Shown: positions 1 through 8,483 of the stretch, one piece after another
How positions within the stretch are numbered: position 1 is the first letter of the stretch
Layout of the letters: every line of letters begins with the position of its first letter
NCBI GenBank assembly: GCA_937924805.1
Contig: CALDTZ010000077.1
Coordinates: forward strand, 1 to 37,717
DNA from: an uncultured Saprospiraceae bacterium
GTDB taxonomy: Bacteria > Bacteroidota > Bacteroidia > Chitinophagales > Saprospiraceae
DNA: 37,717 bases
Direction: 5' to 3'
The notes under the pieces: generated by a model
Database searches by the model: none
What the model was told of the DNA's origin: nothing
The model's input: only the letters and a program-made list of their open reading frames with translations
Position numbers and translations under genes: made by a program

Positions 1-166
1 AGCCTGTTTTAAGGATGTCTAGTTGAGCCATTTTTAACTAATTTGTACAATTTGAATGAATGTATCCATAGATAATGTTAGAAGATACAAATAGTGCGAA
101 AGAATACTAACTAAGAATTCTATCTATTTTGGACATTGCTCTAATCTTAATGTTCTTTTTTTAGTC

Positions 167-976
167 TTATTTTTTAAAATTCATCCAAGAATCTAATGTT
201 TCTTGGTATAAGGTAAACGTATTTAGATTTTTATGTTTACCTTTTTCGATAGTTACAAATTTATCTTTCATATCTAAATATTGTTTAAGTTTGATACACT
301 CTTTATATGGGGTGATTCGATCTTTATCACCTTGAATAATTAAGATTGGGATTTTTATTTTTTGGATATACTTGTAGACTGGAAAAATGTTTTTCTTCCA
401 TCTAACAAAAGCGGATAACGGAAAAAATCGGCGATCTACAAGGGATGGCATATCATAAAAACTAGTTTCTAAAATAACAGATTTATATTCTTTACCTTGG
501 CAAATGTAGGTAGCTATAGCACTTCCCAATGATCTGCCATAAATGATAATATTTTCAAGAGCATATTTTTCTTCAACCCACTCCATGATCGTTTCTGCCG
601 ATTTGATAAAACTTATTTCTGAGGGCTTGCCTGTACTTTTACCATAACCAGGATAATCAAAAACGAGAATGTCATATCCATACTTAGCGAGTGATTGAGC
701 TTCTTTTCCCCATCGATCTAGATTATCTGAATTGCCATGAAAGTAGACGATAATTCCATTTGAAGTTTTCTTTGCACTTTCAAATAAGATAGCACTAAGT
801 GAGTCCTTACGATTCGTTGATACAATGTTCAATACTTTAAAAGGTTGATCAAATGCAAATGAATGCGATGCAGGGAGTTTTTTATTTTGATAGATAAAAG
901 ATTGAATAAAAAATGGGAAAATGATCATCATAAAGATAAAACCTAGAATTACGGAAATGATTTTCTTTAGCCACAT
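167..976 (-). CDS. alpha/beta hydrolase, Bem46/ABHD13-like
   Basis: Probable membrane-anchored serine hydrolase of 269 aa; the substrate is unknown. Residues 5-28 form one hydrophobic segment that anchors the protein or directs export. The catalytic core is complete: an oxyanion-type YFHGNSDN motif near residue 80, the nucleophile elbow GRSLGSA with Ser149, an acid in GDKD (Asp217 or Asp219), and His248 in KGKHKN. The order and spacing match the Bem46/ABHD13/ABHD17 group, whose bacterial members are mostly uncharacterised esterases or thioesterases. The ATG lies 2 nt after the stop of the ApbE gene, so the two are probably co-transcribed. No terminator-like hairpin is visible in the 166 bases beyond its stop, which hold no other feature I can support. 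The fold is certain; the function is not. Confidence 0.85.
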   Translation of the reverse strand: MWLKKIISVILGFIFMMIIFPFFIQSFIYQNKKLPASHSFAFDQPFKVLNIVSTNRKDSLSAILFESAKKTSNGIIVYFHGNSDNLDRWGKEAQSLAKYGYDILVFDYPGYGKSTGKPSEISFIKSAETIMEWVEEKYALENIIIYGRSLGSAIATYICQGKEYKSVILETSFYDMPSLVDRRFFPLSAFVRWKKNIFPVYKYIQKIKIPILIIQGDKDRITPYKECIKLKQYLDMKDKFVTIEKGKHKNLNTFTLYQETLDSWMNFKK

Positions 977-978
977 AG

Positions 979-2070
979 TTAAAAACCTTTGGTTTTTATC
1001 GTTTTGAATTGCCCAGCCTCATCGTTAATGATAAACAGACCCTCAATACCATCCATTGCTTCAATAATTTGGATTGACTTTTTAAGACCCATTATCATAC
1101 AGCCTGTAGCTAAAGCATCTGCTTCCATACAATTTTCTGCTTTAATAGAGACAGATAGTATATCCGTTTTTTCTGGAAAACCAGAAACTGGATTTATTTC
1201 ATGGCCATATTTTTTGCCATCGATCTCATAAAAATTACGATAGTTACCAGATGAGGCAATGGATTGATTTTTTAAAACAACAATCTCTTGAAAATCAGTT
1301 AATCCTGCTTTTTCACTCGGTGTATTAATACCAATTTTCCAAATATTACCTTTTTCATTTATTCCTATTGCTTTTGTTTCTCCACCGATTTCAACCATTG
1401 CATTTTGAATGCCACAATATATTAGGTACTCCATAACAAGGTCAACAGCATATCCTTTAGCTATAGCACTAAAATCAAGTTCAATAGCTGGATGTGCCTT
1501 TTGTACATTTATACCACGATGAACGGGTAGGAGAGTTAACTTGTCTAAACCTACAAATGGCAAAATTGAATCGATCGCATTTTTATTGCCATCTAAGATC
1601 CTAGGCTTTTTCTTTTTATATCCAAAGCCCCAATAATTTACGAGAGGCATACAGGTCGGGTCAAATAAGCCTTCCGTTAAATCGTAAACATCATAACATG
1701 CTCGTAAGTTTGTCATGAAATGGTGAAAATGATAAGAAGTATCTAAAATACCTTTTTGAGTAAAATTATATTTTTCAAAAGCTAAATCTTCAAAATAAGC
1801 GCCTGTTGGAGATTGATTAAAGACAGAAATTTCTGATGATGCTATGTATGTTGATACAGAATTATTTATATCAATAAGAAGTTTATCAATTTCACTTTTT
1901 TTAGCATTTTTGTTACTACCGTTGATAATCACGTTATAACGTGTGCCCATTGTTTTACCTTTCCAATGTGTTTTCTTGGAAGTTTTTGTTAAATCGCTGG
2001 ATGGTTCTTGCTTGCAAGCGATAGCAAACAAAAGAAATGAAAATAGTAGAAAACGCACATTCAGCATCAT
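979..2070 (-). CDS. apbE: FAD:protein FMN transferase (ApbE), lipoprotein
   Basis: ApbE family flavin transferase of 363 aa. In this family the enzyme splits FAD and attaches FMN to a Thr of exported redox proteins such as Na+-NQR or Rnf subunits. The N-terminus is a lipoprotein signal with lipobox FAIAC (Cys19), placing it at the membrane on the periplasmic side. Family motifs are present in order: MGTRYNV, DPTCMPLVNYWGFG, DFSAIAKGYAVD, VEIGGE, SSGNYRNF followed by GHEINPVSG, and the Mg-binding MEADALATGCMIMG near the C-terminus. Two ATG codons are adjacent at the start. No flavinylated partner (NqrB/C, RnfG or an FMN-binding domain) is encoded in the window, so the client is elsewhere. It leads a two-gene unit with the hydrolase and follows a terminator hairpin. 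Confidence 0.95.
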   Translation of the reverse strand: MMLNVRFLLFSFLLFAIACKQEPSSDLTKTSKKTHWKGKTMGTRYNVIINGSNKNAKKSEIDKLLIDINNSVSTYIASSEISVFNQSPTGAYFEDLAFEKYNFTQKGILDTSYHFHHFMTNLRACYDVYDLTEGLFDPTCMPLVNYWGFGYKKKKPRILDGNKNAIDSILPFVGLDKLTLLPVHRGINVQKAHPAIELDFSAIAKGYAVDLVMEYLIYCGIQNAMVEIGGETKAIGINEKGNIWKIGINTPSEKAGLTDFQEIVVLKNQSIASSGNYRNFYEIDGKKYGHEINPVSGFPEKTDILSVSIKAENCMEADALATGCMIMGLKKSIQIIEAMDGIEGLFIINDEAGQFKTIKTKGF

Positions 2071-2102
2071 CGGTGATAATAATATAAGGTTACGTTAAAT
2101 GA

Positions 2103-2134
2103 AAAAAGGCAAGTGATATATCAATTGCCTTTTT
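2103..2134 (-). terminator. intrinsic terminator of the PspA-like gene
   Basis: Ten-bp stem, 2103-2112 paired with 2125-2134 (AAAAAGGCAA and its complement). The 12-nt loop itself contains the palindrome TGATATATCA. Read on the minus strand the stem is followed by a T-run and lies 22 nt past the stop of the coiled-coil gene. The plus strand also ends in T5, so it could act in both directions. It separates that gene from apbE. Confidence 0.75.
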
Positions 2135-2156
2135 GTTTTACTTTTTATTGAATTGA

Positions 2157-3164
2157 TTAATCAAAAAGACCATCGTATTCAGAATCTTTATTTTCACGCA
2201 TCAATGGATCCGCTTTTCTGTCGTCTAAATCTAAGATATCATCTGCTTGCTCAGTTCCTCCCAACAACATAAGCGTACTTTTCTTTTCATATTCTTCAAG
2301 CATCTTTAGTCCCTGTTCTTCAAACATTCCATTTTGTAAATCGATTGAATTCATAAAATCAGAACTCATTTCCATAAACTGTTCCATTTCACCAACTTTA
2401 TTTGCAACATCATCAGCAATATTTTCCATTGCCAAATCAAACATAGCTCGTTTGTCTGGATCTCCTTTTATGATACTCATCGCTGATTTCATTGCAGAAT
2501 GTGATGCTCGCATTGCTTTTCTTTCTTGTTCTTTTACCCGAACTTGATCTTTGGTATCTTCAAGCAAAATTTCAGAATTTGAGTACATTCTTGTTAGTAC
2601 TCGATATAGAATACCCATTTTTTTATGTAGAGCAACATATTTACCATTGGATTCCTTTAATCTAGCAGCTTTTCTAGTGGCTAAAACGATTTGTTTTTCA
2701 TCACCCATTTTTTTAGCTTGACGAGCAATAGCCAAATTCTTTTCAATATCACCGTTGTTTTTTCCTACAATATTTTTGAGTTCTCGCATTTGACCTTTGA
2801 TATTGCCAATCTGTTTACCCATTTTTTTCAAGTTATCTTGAAGGTCAGAGACATAGTTTTTAAGAATGCCTATTGGATCTATCGTTACAAAGATGCCTGT
2901 TATCCATCGCATCGTACTTTTGTACATATAGCTAACCAATGTCCTTGTTTTTGGACTTATAGCTATATATATTAAAACACCTAAAGCAGCTAAAGCAGCT
3001 ATGGTACCAATTGTTCCTGTTACAAAACTGAGAATTGCTGCTAAATTGGTTATGACACTAAAACCAAGTAATGCAGCGGCTCCAATTAGGAAAAAAGCAC
3101 CAGTTTTACCTTCGGGTCTGCCCCAAAATGACTTAGGTTTTTGTGGGTTAGAATATTGACTCAT
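2157..3164 (-). CDS. two-TM coiled-coil protein with PspA/ESCRT-III-like architecture
   Basis: Unrecognised 335-aa protein. After a short basic, Pro-rich N-terminus (about 23 aa) come two hydrophobic segments, roughly residues 25-48 and 52-69. A long Lys/Glu/Met-rich helical region follows, about residues 95-295, then an acidic Asp-rich tail ending GLFD. The helical part opens with DPIGILKNYVSDLQDNLKKM and continues with regularly spaced basic, Gln and Met residues, as in PspA/IM30/Snf7-type membrane-remodelling proteins. Unlike PspA it carries its own membrane hairpin. It is a single gene with a terminator just downstream. Its promoter is unclear: TATAATTTG at 3172-3180 on the minus strand is one base too widely spaced for a good -7 box. 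The PspA link is inferred from composition and layout, not from a recognised domain. Confidence 0.7.
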   Translation of the reverse strand: MSQYSNPQKPKSFWGRPEGKTGAFFLIGAAALLGFSVITNLAAILSFVTGTIGTIAALAALGVLIYIAISPKTRTLVSYMYKSTMRWITGIFVTIDPIGILKNYVSDLQDNLKKMGKQIGNIKGQMRELKNIVGKNNGDIEKNLAIARQAKKMGDEKQIVLATRKAARLKESNGKYVALHKKMGILYRVLTRMYSNSEILLEDTKDQVRVKEQERKAMRASHSAMKSAMSIIKGDPDKRAMFDLAMENIADDVANKVGEMEQFMEMSSDFMNSIDLQNGMFEEQGLKMLEEYEKKSTLMLLGGTEQADDILDLDDRKADPLMRENKDSEYDGLFD

Positions 3165-3267
3165 GTAATATCAAATTATATTTAAATCTAATGTAATAAT
3201 TTATAATGGCTTAATCGCCATATTTAGATTAAGGAAGGAAAAAATTCGAATTAAAGTTCCTTGATTT

Positions 3268-4143
3268 TTATTGTATCCAATAATCTTGTACATTTCCTAA
3301 GGAATGTAAGTCATCTCCATTCAAAGCAATAAGCTCAAATGTTATACTTCCATCTTCTTGCATAAAGACAATTACGATATTGTCTTTTTCACCAGCTCCC
3401 ATACCACTGCCAATAATTTGAACATTGTCAACTTTATCATAAGTAATAGAGCATCCCCCTGGAACTGCACCATAATCACCCGCAAATAAAACAACTTGAT
3501 TTGGTAGATCATCAAGAATTGGAAAAATATCAGTCCAAAAATTTGACTCACCTATTTTACCTTCATAGCTATTAGGCATACAGGCCATGTATTTATTATC
3601 TTCTTCTGTCCAAACTGGATGATGCATAAACAAGAAAATATGATTATTTGCATTGCTGTTTTCGCTAATTGCTTGATGAAACATAGATAATTGTTGATCG
3701 TCAATATTCCATTCACTTTCAAAAGGACTAAGAATGATATAAAGATCTTCGAGCACATAAAAACGTTGATAAGTTGGCCCATTGTGTTTTATAAAAGTAT
3801 CAAGCTTGTATAAATCATGATTTCCAGGAGCAATTTTTACTTCAGCGTTTAAGTTTTGAAGATCAGCATGAACGGCGTCCCATTTTTCTGTTGTGGAATT
3901 ATCTACAACATCCCCAGTCAATATTCCAAGTTTTAAATTTGTAATCGAATTTAAAAATGGGAATACTTTTCTAAAAGGGGTATATAACCCTATATTTTCA
4001 ACACCAGGCTGACCGTACGTATGCCCCGCAACAAAAAAACTATATTGATTATGTGGTGGAATTTCAAAAGTGTTTTTTTGGCACGCTATCATCGAAAAAG
4101 TAGCAATTAATAGTAGTGCGACTACTTTGAAAGGTTGGTTCAT
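3268..4143 (-). CDS. calcineurin-like phosphoesterase lipoprotein with degenerate metal site
   Basis: Exported lipoprotein of 291 aa with lipobox MIAC (Cys21). It has the outline of the calcineurin-like metallophosphoesterase fold: GDVVD at residues 77-81, GNHD at 107-110, and FMHHPVW with His174/His175. Two of the five signature blocks are altered. The first block (normally D-x-H) reads Ala39-Gly40-His41, and the last (normally G-H-x-H) reads Gly222-Asp223-Tyr224-Gly225. Loss of these ligands should weaken the first metal site, so the protein may be a binding protein or an atypical hydrolase. It is divergent from the DUF4956-CotH-VTC operon and shares its 108-bp upstream region, which suggests a joint role. 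The ATG at 4143 directly precedes the signal peptide. Confidence 0.8.
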   Translation of the reverse strand: MNQPFKVVALLLIATFSMIACQKNTFEIPPHNQYSFFVAGHTYGQPGVENIGLYTPFRKVFPFLNSITNLKLGILTGDVVDNSTTEKWDAVHADLQNLNAEVKIAPGNHDLYKLDTFIKHNGPTYQRFYVLEDLYIILSPFESEWNIDDQQLSMFHQAISENSNANNHIFLFMHHPVWTEEDNKYMACMPNSYEGKIGESNFWTDIFPILDDLPNQVVLFAGDYGAVPGGCSITYDKVDNVQIIGSGMGAGEKDNIVIVFMQEDGSITFELIALNGDDLHSLGNVQDYWIQ

Positions 4144-4192
4144 GACATAATCATTTAAGGTGATTTATTTTCGAGGATATTAAATCTTAGGG

Positions 4193-4210
4193 AAGATAAA
4201 ATTATCTTTA
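4193..4210. promoter_or_regulatory. inverted repeat and possible divergent promoter
   Basis: AAGATAA (4193-4199) and TTATCTT (4202-4208) are perfect inverted arms two bases apart, midway between two divergent genes. Each arm gives a TATCTT hexamer in one direction, close to the TAnnTTTG -7 box: TATCTTTA at 4203-4210 on plus and TATCTTCC at 4192-4199 on minus. The plus box is 41 nt from the DUF4956 start and the minus box 48 nt from the phosphoesterase start. It could be an operator, a bidirectional promoter, or chance in AT-rich DNA. Confidence 0.35.
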
Positions 4211-4251
4211 GGTTTTTTATCAGTTTCGTTTACAAAATAAATCATTTGCAA

Positions 4252-4923
4252 ATGGATTTCGAACAGTATTTAAGTGATTTTAATAGTACGATTAATATTC
4301 TTGAATTTATCTTGAATATTGCAATAGTTACAGTATTGGCCTTTATTGTCAAGTTGTTTTACATTCGATATGGGACGGCAATATCCAATCGTAGAAAATT
4401 TTCAACTATTTTTATTCCGTTGGCACTTGCAACTCTATTGATCATCACGGTTATTAAATCTTCTATTGCCTTAAGTTTAGGTTTGGTTGGAGCATTGTCA
4501 ATTGTTCGTTTTAGAGCGGCTATCAAAGATCCAGAAGAGCTAACCTATTTGTTTTTAGTGATCGGACTTGGTTTAATCGGCGGTGCAAATAAACCCATAT
4601 TAGCCATTGTGAGTTTCGCAATTTTTCTTCCCCTTTTATATTTTAATAACCGGTATAAAGGGAAGTCAAATACAATCGAAAACAAAGCAAGTATTTATAT
4701 CGAAACAAATATAGAGTCAGTTGAAAAGATAAGTAATTTAATAGAGGCACATACCCACTATTTAGAATTAAAAAGAGCAGATATCAATGCTGGAAAGATG
4801 CAAGCAACCTACTATTGCACTTTTAAGGAAGCATCGTCTTTAGACCATTGCTTTTCTGCGATTCGAAACGAAGATAGTTCAGCTATTTTATCATTTGTAG
4901 AACAACCTGATTTGCTTTTATGA
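4252..4923 (+). CDS. DUF4956 family membrane protein
   Basis: Integral inner-membrane protein of 223 aa in the DUF4956 family. Three or four hydrophobic segments fill roughly the first 135 residues. The family hallmark LSLGLVGALSIVRFRAAIKD is followed by PEELTYLF and a Gly-rich helix. A soluble, probably cytoplasmic domain of about 85 residues, ACT-like in size, makes up the C-terminus. The ATG at 4252 is preferred; a TTG two codons upstream (4246) is the alternative. The stop overlaps the ATG of the CotH gene (ATGA), so translation is probably coupled. DUF4956 genes are commonly found beside VTC-domain and CotH genes in bacteria, and this is such a trio. The biochemical function is unknown; a channel or membrane platform role is inference. 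Confidence 0.92.
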   Translation: MDFEQYLSDFNSTINILEFILNIAIVTVLAFIVKLFYIRYGTAISNRRKFSTIFIPLALATLLIITVIKSSIALSLGLVGALSIVRFRAAIKDPEELTYLFLVIGLGLIGGANKPILAIVSFAIFLPLLYFNNRYKGKSNTIENKASIYIETNIESVEKISNLIEAHTHYLELKRADINAGKMQATYYCTFKEASSLDHCFSAIRNEDSSAILSFVEQPDLLL

Positions 4924-7838
4924 TTATCAAGCAAATAGAAAATAAACCTAATTTTTCGAAAAAATACGTAGCCATTTCGCTCGTATTTTTATTGGTTGGT
5001 TTCATTTCATACCTTTTTATTACTAGATTTAAATCCGATTCTAAAAGGTTAAAAATGCCATACATTACTTGTGGGGCAGAAAAAATTGTAGGTAATCAAT
5101 TTTTAAATGATGGGCATTCATTTGAAGGAGCTAAGTTGCAATCGTCAGACGTATCTTTTGAAGGTGGACATTCGGTATTTGTTGATAACGAAAATCAATA
5201 CGCTTTTTCAACGAACATTGAAGAAATTTACCCAAAGCAAGTGTTCGAAGCAAGTGTTTGGGTAAAAACTTCGCATTTAGAATCTGTTTTTATTGTTGCC
5301 AAAGCATCGAACCCTGAGCTTTTTTATAAGCAGTCAGGAAAAGTAAATGAAGTGAAAGATGGCTGGAACAAATTGTCTATGCAATTTGAAATACCGAAAA
5401 CCAAAGAAATTGATAAGATCATAGTGTATGTTTATATTTCAAATGGAGATGAAGGTGCATATTTCGATAATCTTACGATAAAGGATATTTCTGAAGATGT
5501 TAAAGTATCAAATTCTTATTTGCAACAATTTGAAGAACTAAAATTATATGTGGACCCTAAAGGGTATGATAAACTTCGCACAAAAAGGAATGAAGCAATC
5601 CACAGAGGACTTTTAGTAAAAGGAGATGATGATTGGGTGAAAGCAAAATTAAGTGGAAAAGAGATAAGTCAAACTGAAGTTAAAATTCGATTAAAGGGAG
5701 ATTGGACGGATCATTTAAAAGGTTCGGATTGGTCTTTTAGAGTGAAAATGCCTTCCGACAATGCTTGGAATAGGATGCAAACCTTTTCTTTACAGAATCC
5801 TAATTCACGAGGAAATCTTAGTGAATGGATTTATCATAAAATGCTAGAAGAAGTAGATGTCTTAACACCTAAATATGATTTTATCAAATTTAAAATTAAT
5901 GGATTACCAAGTAAGGTTTATGCCTATGAGGAACATTTTGAAAAACATCTGGTAGAATCTAGAAATCGAAGAGAAGGGGTTATCCTTCGCTTAGCTGAAG
6001 ATGATTTTTGGGACTATAGGTTAGTAGATAAAATAAATGGGACTGAAATAGAACAAAAAGTCCAAAACAAAAAAGGAAATGCAGAAATAACCCCTTTTAT
6101 TGCCTCTAAAGTTGCAAAGACTGCCAAACTCAAAAATCAGTTTGAAGAAGCCAGAGATCTTCTTTATTCGTATCAACAAAACACCTTAAAACCAAAGGAT
6201 GTTTTCAATCTTGAAAAGTTGGCTAAATTTTATGCAATTGCGGAAATAACCCACGCTTTTCATTCATTAATTTGGCATAATATGCGATATTATTATGATC
6301 CAATTATACGTAAATTAGAACCTGTAGGTTTTGATGGTTTTGCGGAAAATGGAGAATTTAATTTTCATAAAAAATTATTCTTCGGTGCTTACATGACATC
6401 TGATTTTATTGAACAGCGATACTTTTTTGAAAAAGCGCTGTTTACCGATATACATTTTAACGAATTGTATAGCAAATATTTATTTGAGTATTCCAATCCA
6501 GTATTTATAAACGCATTTTTGGAAAAAAATAAGAATGGTATAGCATCAAGAGAAAATTTATTACAAACTAGAAATGAGAATTATTTCTTTGATGAAGGGA
6601 CGTTTAAAAAGAATGCTCGTGAGATACATACAGCCATCAAACCAAGGGATGGCGTGCACCTCAAAGCTTATCGAGATGATTGTAAAAATGCCACTAATTG
6701 TAGGATAATGGTTAGTAATTTTCACCCTCTTCCTCTTGATATAATTGGCAGTGGTAAAAGTGAAAAAGATACAGTTCTTTTTGAAGAACCATTATTTGTA
6801 TTTGCAAATGGTCGGTGGCATACGCCAGAATATTCAGAGCTAGAAATTCCAAAAGATCACGATATTGTTTTTTATAAAGTGCCTGGTATCGATGGGGTAG
6901 CAAATACCCAAATAAAAAATTGGAATTCCCCGACAGCATTAAATCAAAGAAGTATTGAGCCAGTTTTATTGGATATTCCTTTATCAAATGATAAATACAG
7001 TATAACAGATAAAATAATTAAAATTAATCCTGGCAATCATACGCTAAATAAAGCATTGAAAATTCCTACTGGGTATAAATTGATGATTGATGGAGGTACG
7101 ACGATTGATTTGATTGAAGGGGCATATATTTTAAGCTATAGTCCAATCGACATGAATGGAATGCCAAATGGACCTGTAACTATAAAATCTTCAGATATTA
7201 CAAGCCAAGGAATTCATATTTTGAAACCGCAGCAAATGTCAAAATGGGCCTATGTTTTTATTGATGGTCTAAATACATTGTCTGTAAATAATTGGCAATT
7301 AACAGGGGCAGTAAGCTTTTATGAAACATCTATAAAAATGAGTCATGTCACAATTTCTAATAATAAATGTGAAGACGCTTTAAATACGGTTAGAACTCAA
7401 ATTGATATCGATTACCTCAATGTTAACCATACATTTGCCGATGGTTTTGATGCAGATTTCTGCAAGGGAGATATAAAGAATAGTTTCTTTAGTCATACTG
7501 GAAATGATGGTTTAGACTTTTCTGGTAGTGATCTTACAATTAAAAACTGTACATTTTATGAGATTGGTGACAAGGGAATAAGTGTAGGTGAGCAAGCGAC
7601 TGTTCGCCTTTTTGATATCGATATTGATGGAGCAGAAATAGGTATTGCATCAAAAGATTTGTCGCAAGTAACGATTGAAAATATTTCGATTGCAAATGCG
7701 AATAAAGGATTTGCAGCTTTTCAAAAGAAACCAGAATACGGACCTGCTCAAATTACGGTAAAAAATTACCAAATAGAAAATGTAGATTTTCTTCAAATAG
7801 CAGAAAATGAATCTACAATTAAGCTAGAAAAAGAGTGA
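4920..7838 (+). CDS. CotH-kinase domain protein with C-terminal parallel beta-helix
   Basis: A 972-aa envelope protein with one membrane anchor (about residues 16-35). Residues 55-190 resemble a carbohydrate-binding jelly-roll. A CotH-type kinase domain covers about 205-590: RLKGDWTDH near 257-265, a segment FIKFKINGLPSKVYAYEEHF at 321-340, then HNMRYYYD at 453-460 and FDGF at 471-474. The last two sit where a catalytic HRD/N and a metal-binding DFG would be in a kinase-like fold; this assignment is inferred. Residues about 695-965 form a right-handed parallel beta-helix of the pectate-lyase type, with repeated short strands such as IKNSFFSHTGNDGLDFSGS. CotH in Bacillus spores phosphorylates coat proteins. 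The overlaps on both sides (ATGA before, GTGA after) tie it to DUF4956 and VTC. Fusion to a beta-helix suggests action on a surface polysaccharide or protein. Confidence 0.85.
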   Translation: MIIKQIENKPNFSKKYVAISLVFLLVGFISYLFITRFKSDSKRLKMPYITCGAEKIVGNQFLNDGHSFEGAKLQSSDVSFEGGHSVFVDNENQYAFSTNIEEIYPKQVFEASVWVKTSHLESVFIVAKASNPELFYKQSGKVNEVKDGWNKLSMQFEIPKTKEIDKIIVYVYISNGDEGAYFDNLTIKDISEDVKVSNSYLQQFEELKLYVDPKGYDKLRTKRNEAIHRGLLVKGDDDWVKAKLSGKEISQTEVKIRLKGDWTDHLKGSDWSFRVKMPSDNAWNRMQTFSLQNPNSRGNLSEWIYHKMLEEVDVLTPKYDFIKFKINGLPSKVYAYEEHFEKHLVESRNRREGVILRLAEDDFWDYRLVDKINGTEIEQKVQNKKGNAEITPFIASKVAKTAKLKNQFEEARDLLYSYQQNTLKPKDVFNLEKLAKFYAIAEITHAFHSLIWHNMRYYYDPIIRKLEPVGFDGFAENGEFNFHKKLFFGAYMTSDFIEQRYFFEKALFTDIHFNELYSKYLFEYSNPVFINAFLEKNKNGIASRENLLQTRNENYFFDEGTFKKNAREIHTAIKPRDGVHLKAYRDDCKNATNCRIMVSNFHPLPLDIIGSGKSEKDTVLFEEPLFVFANGRWHTPEYSELEIPKDHDIVFYKVPGIDGVANTQIKNWNSPTALNQRSIEPVLLDIPLSNDKYSITDKIIKINPGNHTLNKALKIPTGYKLMIDGGTTIDLIEGAYILSYSPIDMNGMPNGPVTIKSSDITSQGIHILKPQQMSKWAYVFIDGLNTLSVNNWQLTGAVSFYETSIKMSHVTISNNKCEDALNTVRTQIDIDYLNVNHTFADGFDADFCKGDIKNSFFSHTGNDGLDFSGSDLTIKNCTFYEIGDKGISVGEQATVRLFDIDIDGAEIGIASKDLSQVTIENISIANANKGFAAFQKKPEYGPAQITVKNYQIENVDFLQIAENESTIKLEKE

Positions 7839-8473
7839 AGCGGTTTGAATATAAATATGGTATAGATCAAGTTGAGTTGGATAAAGTATTGAACATTATT
7901 CGACTTCATCCAGCTGGTTTTAAAAAAGCGTTTCCTAACCGAAGGATAAATAATATTTACCTTGATACGTCATCATTAAACTATTTTTACCAAAATATAG
8001 ACGGTGTTCCTCGTCGGACAAAGTACAGATATCGATGGTATGGAGACGACATAACATCTGATCTTTTGGTACGATTAGAAGCAAAGCATAAAGAAAACGA
8101 GTTAGGTTGGAAAGATCATATTGGTTTAACAATTCATGATATTGAAAGCAAAGAAAAACTTGAGAAACATTTTTTAAAAACCCAATGGTCGCATGCTCGA
8201 TTATCAGCTTCCATTTATAATTGGTATGAGCGATATTATTTTATTTCGGCAGATGGCTTATTTCGATTAACATTGGATTATAACCAACATTTTGGGAAAG
8301 CCTATTACGGAAGTGATTTTGTTAAAACGCTCCACAATATTCCTAAATTAGTATTAGAGGTTAAATTTGATTCTATTCATTCCGAACGATCTGATGAAAT
8401 CACTCAAGGATTACCATTTATCCGAACAAAAAATTCCAAATACAGTGATGGTGTTGTCGCTATAATGGGGTAA
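7835..8473 (+). CDS. VTC domain protein (polyphosphate polymerase-like)
   Basis: A 212-aa protein of the VTC domain family, the tunnel fold (CYTH/TTM relative) that makes polyphosphate from ATP in yeast Vtc4. Tunnel motifs are recognisable in order: RFEYKYGI at the N-terminus, IYLDTSSLNYFY, then RRTKYRYRWYG with clustered basic residues. Next come VRLEAKHKENELGWK, a YERYYF segment, RLTLDY, and a final LVLEVKFD. The alternating Glu/Lys/Arg pattern fits triphosphate and metal binding. No membrane segment is present, so it should be cytoplasmic, probably on DUF4956. It starts with GTG overlapping the CotH stop. Whether it polymerises phosphate or uses another nucleotide cannot be read from the sequence. 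Confidence 0.9.
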   Translation: MKRFEYKYGIDQVELDKVLNIIRLHPAGFKKAFPNRRINNIYLDTSSLNYFYQNIDGVPRRTKYRYRWYGDDITSDLLVRLEAKHKENELGWKDHIGLTIHDIESKEKLEKHFLKTQWSHARLSASIYNWYERYYFISADGLFRLTLDYNQHFGKAYYGSDFVKTLHNIPKLVLEVKFDSIHSERSDEITQGLPFIRTKNSKYSDGVVAIMG

Positions 8474-8483
8474 ACTATTTTTT

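Noticed and set aside
4092..4250. Riboswitch or leader RNA for the DUF4956 operon
   Set aside because: Only one short inverted repeat is present and no known riboswitch core is recognisable.
4883..8132. Short minus-strand frames under the DUF4956-CotH-VTC genes
   Set aside because: Shadows of well-supported plus-strand genes with overlapping, motif-rich coding.
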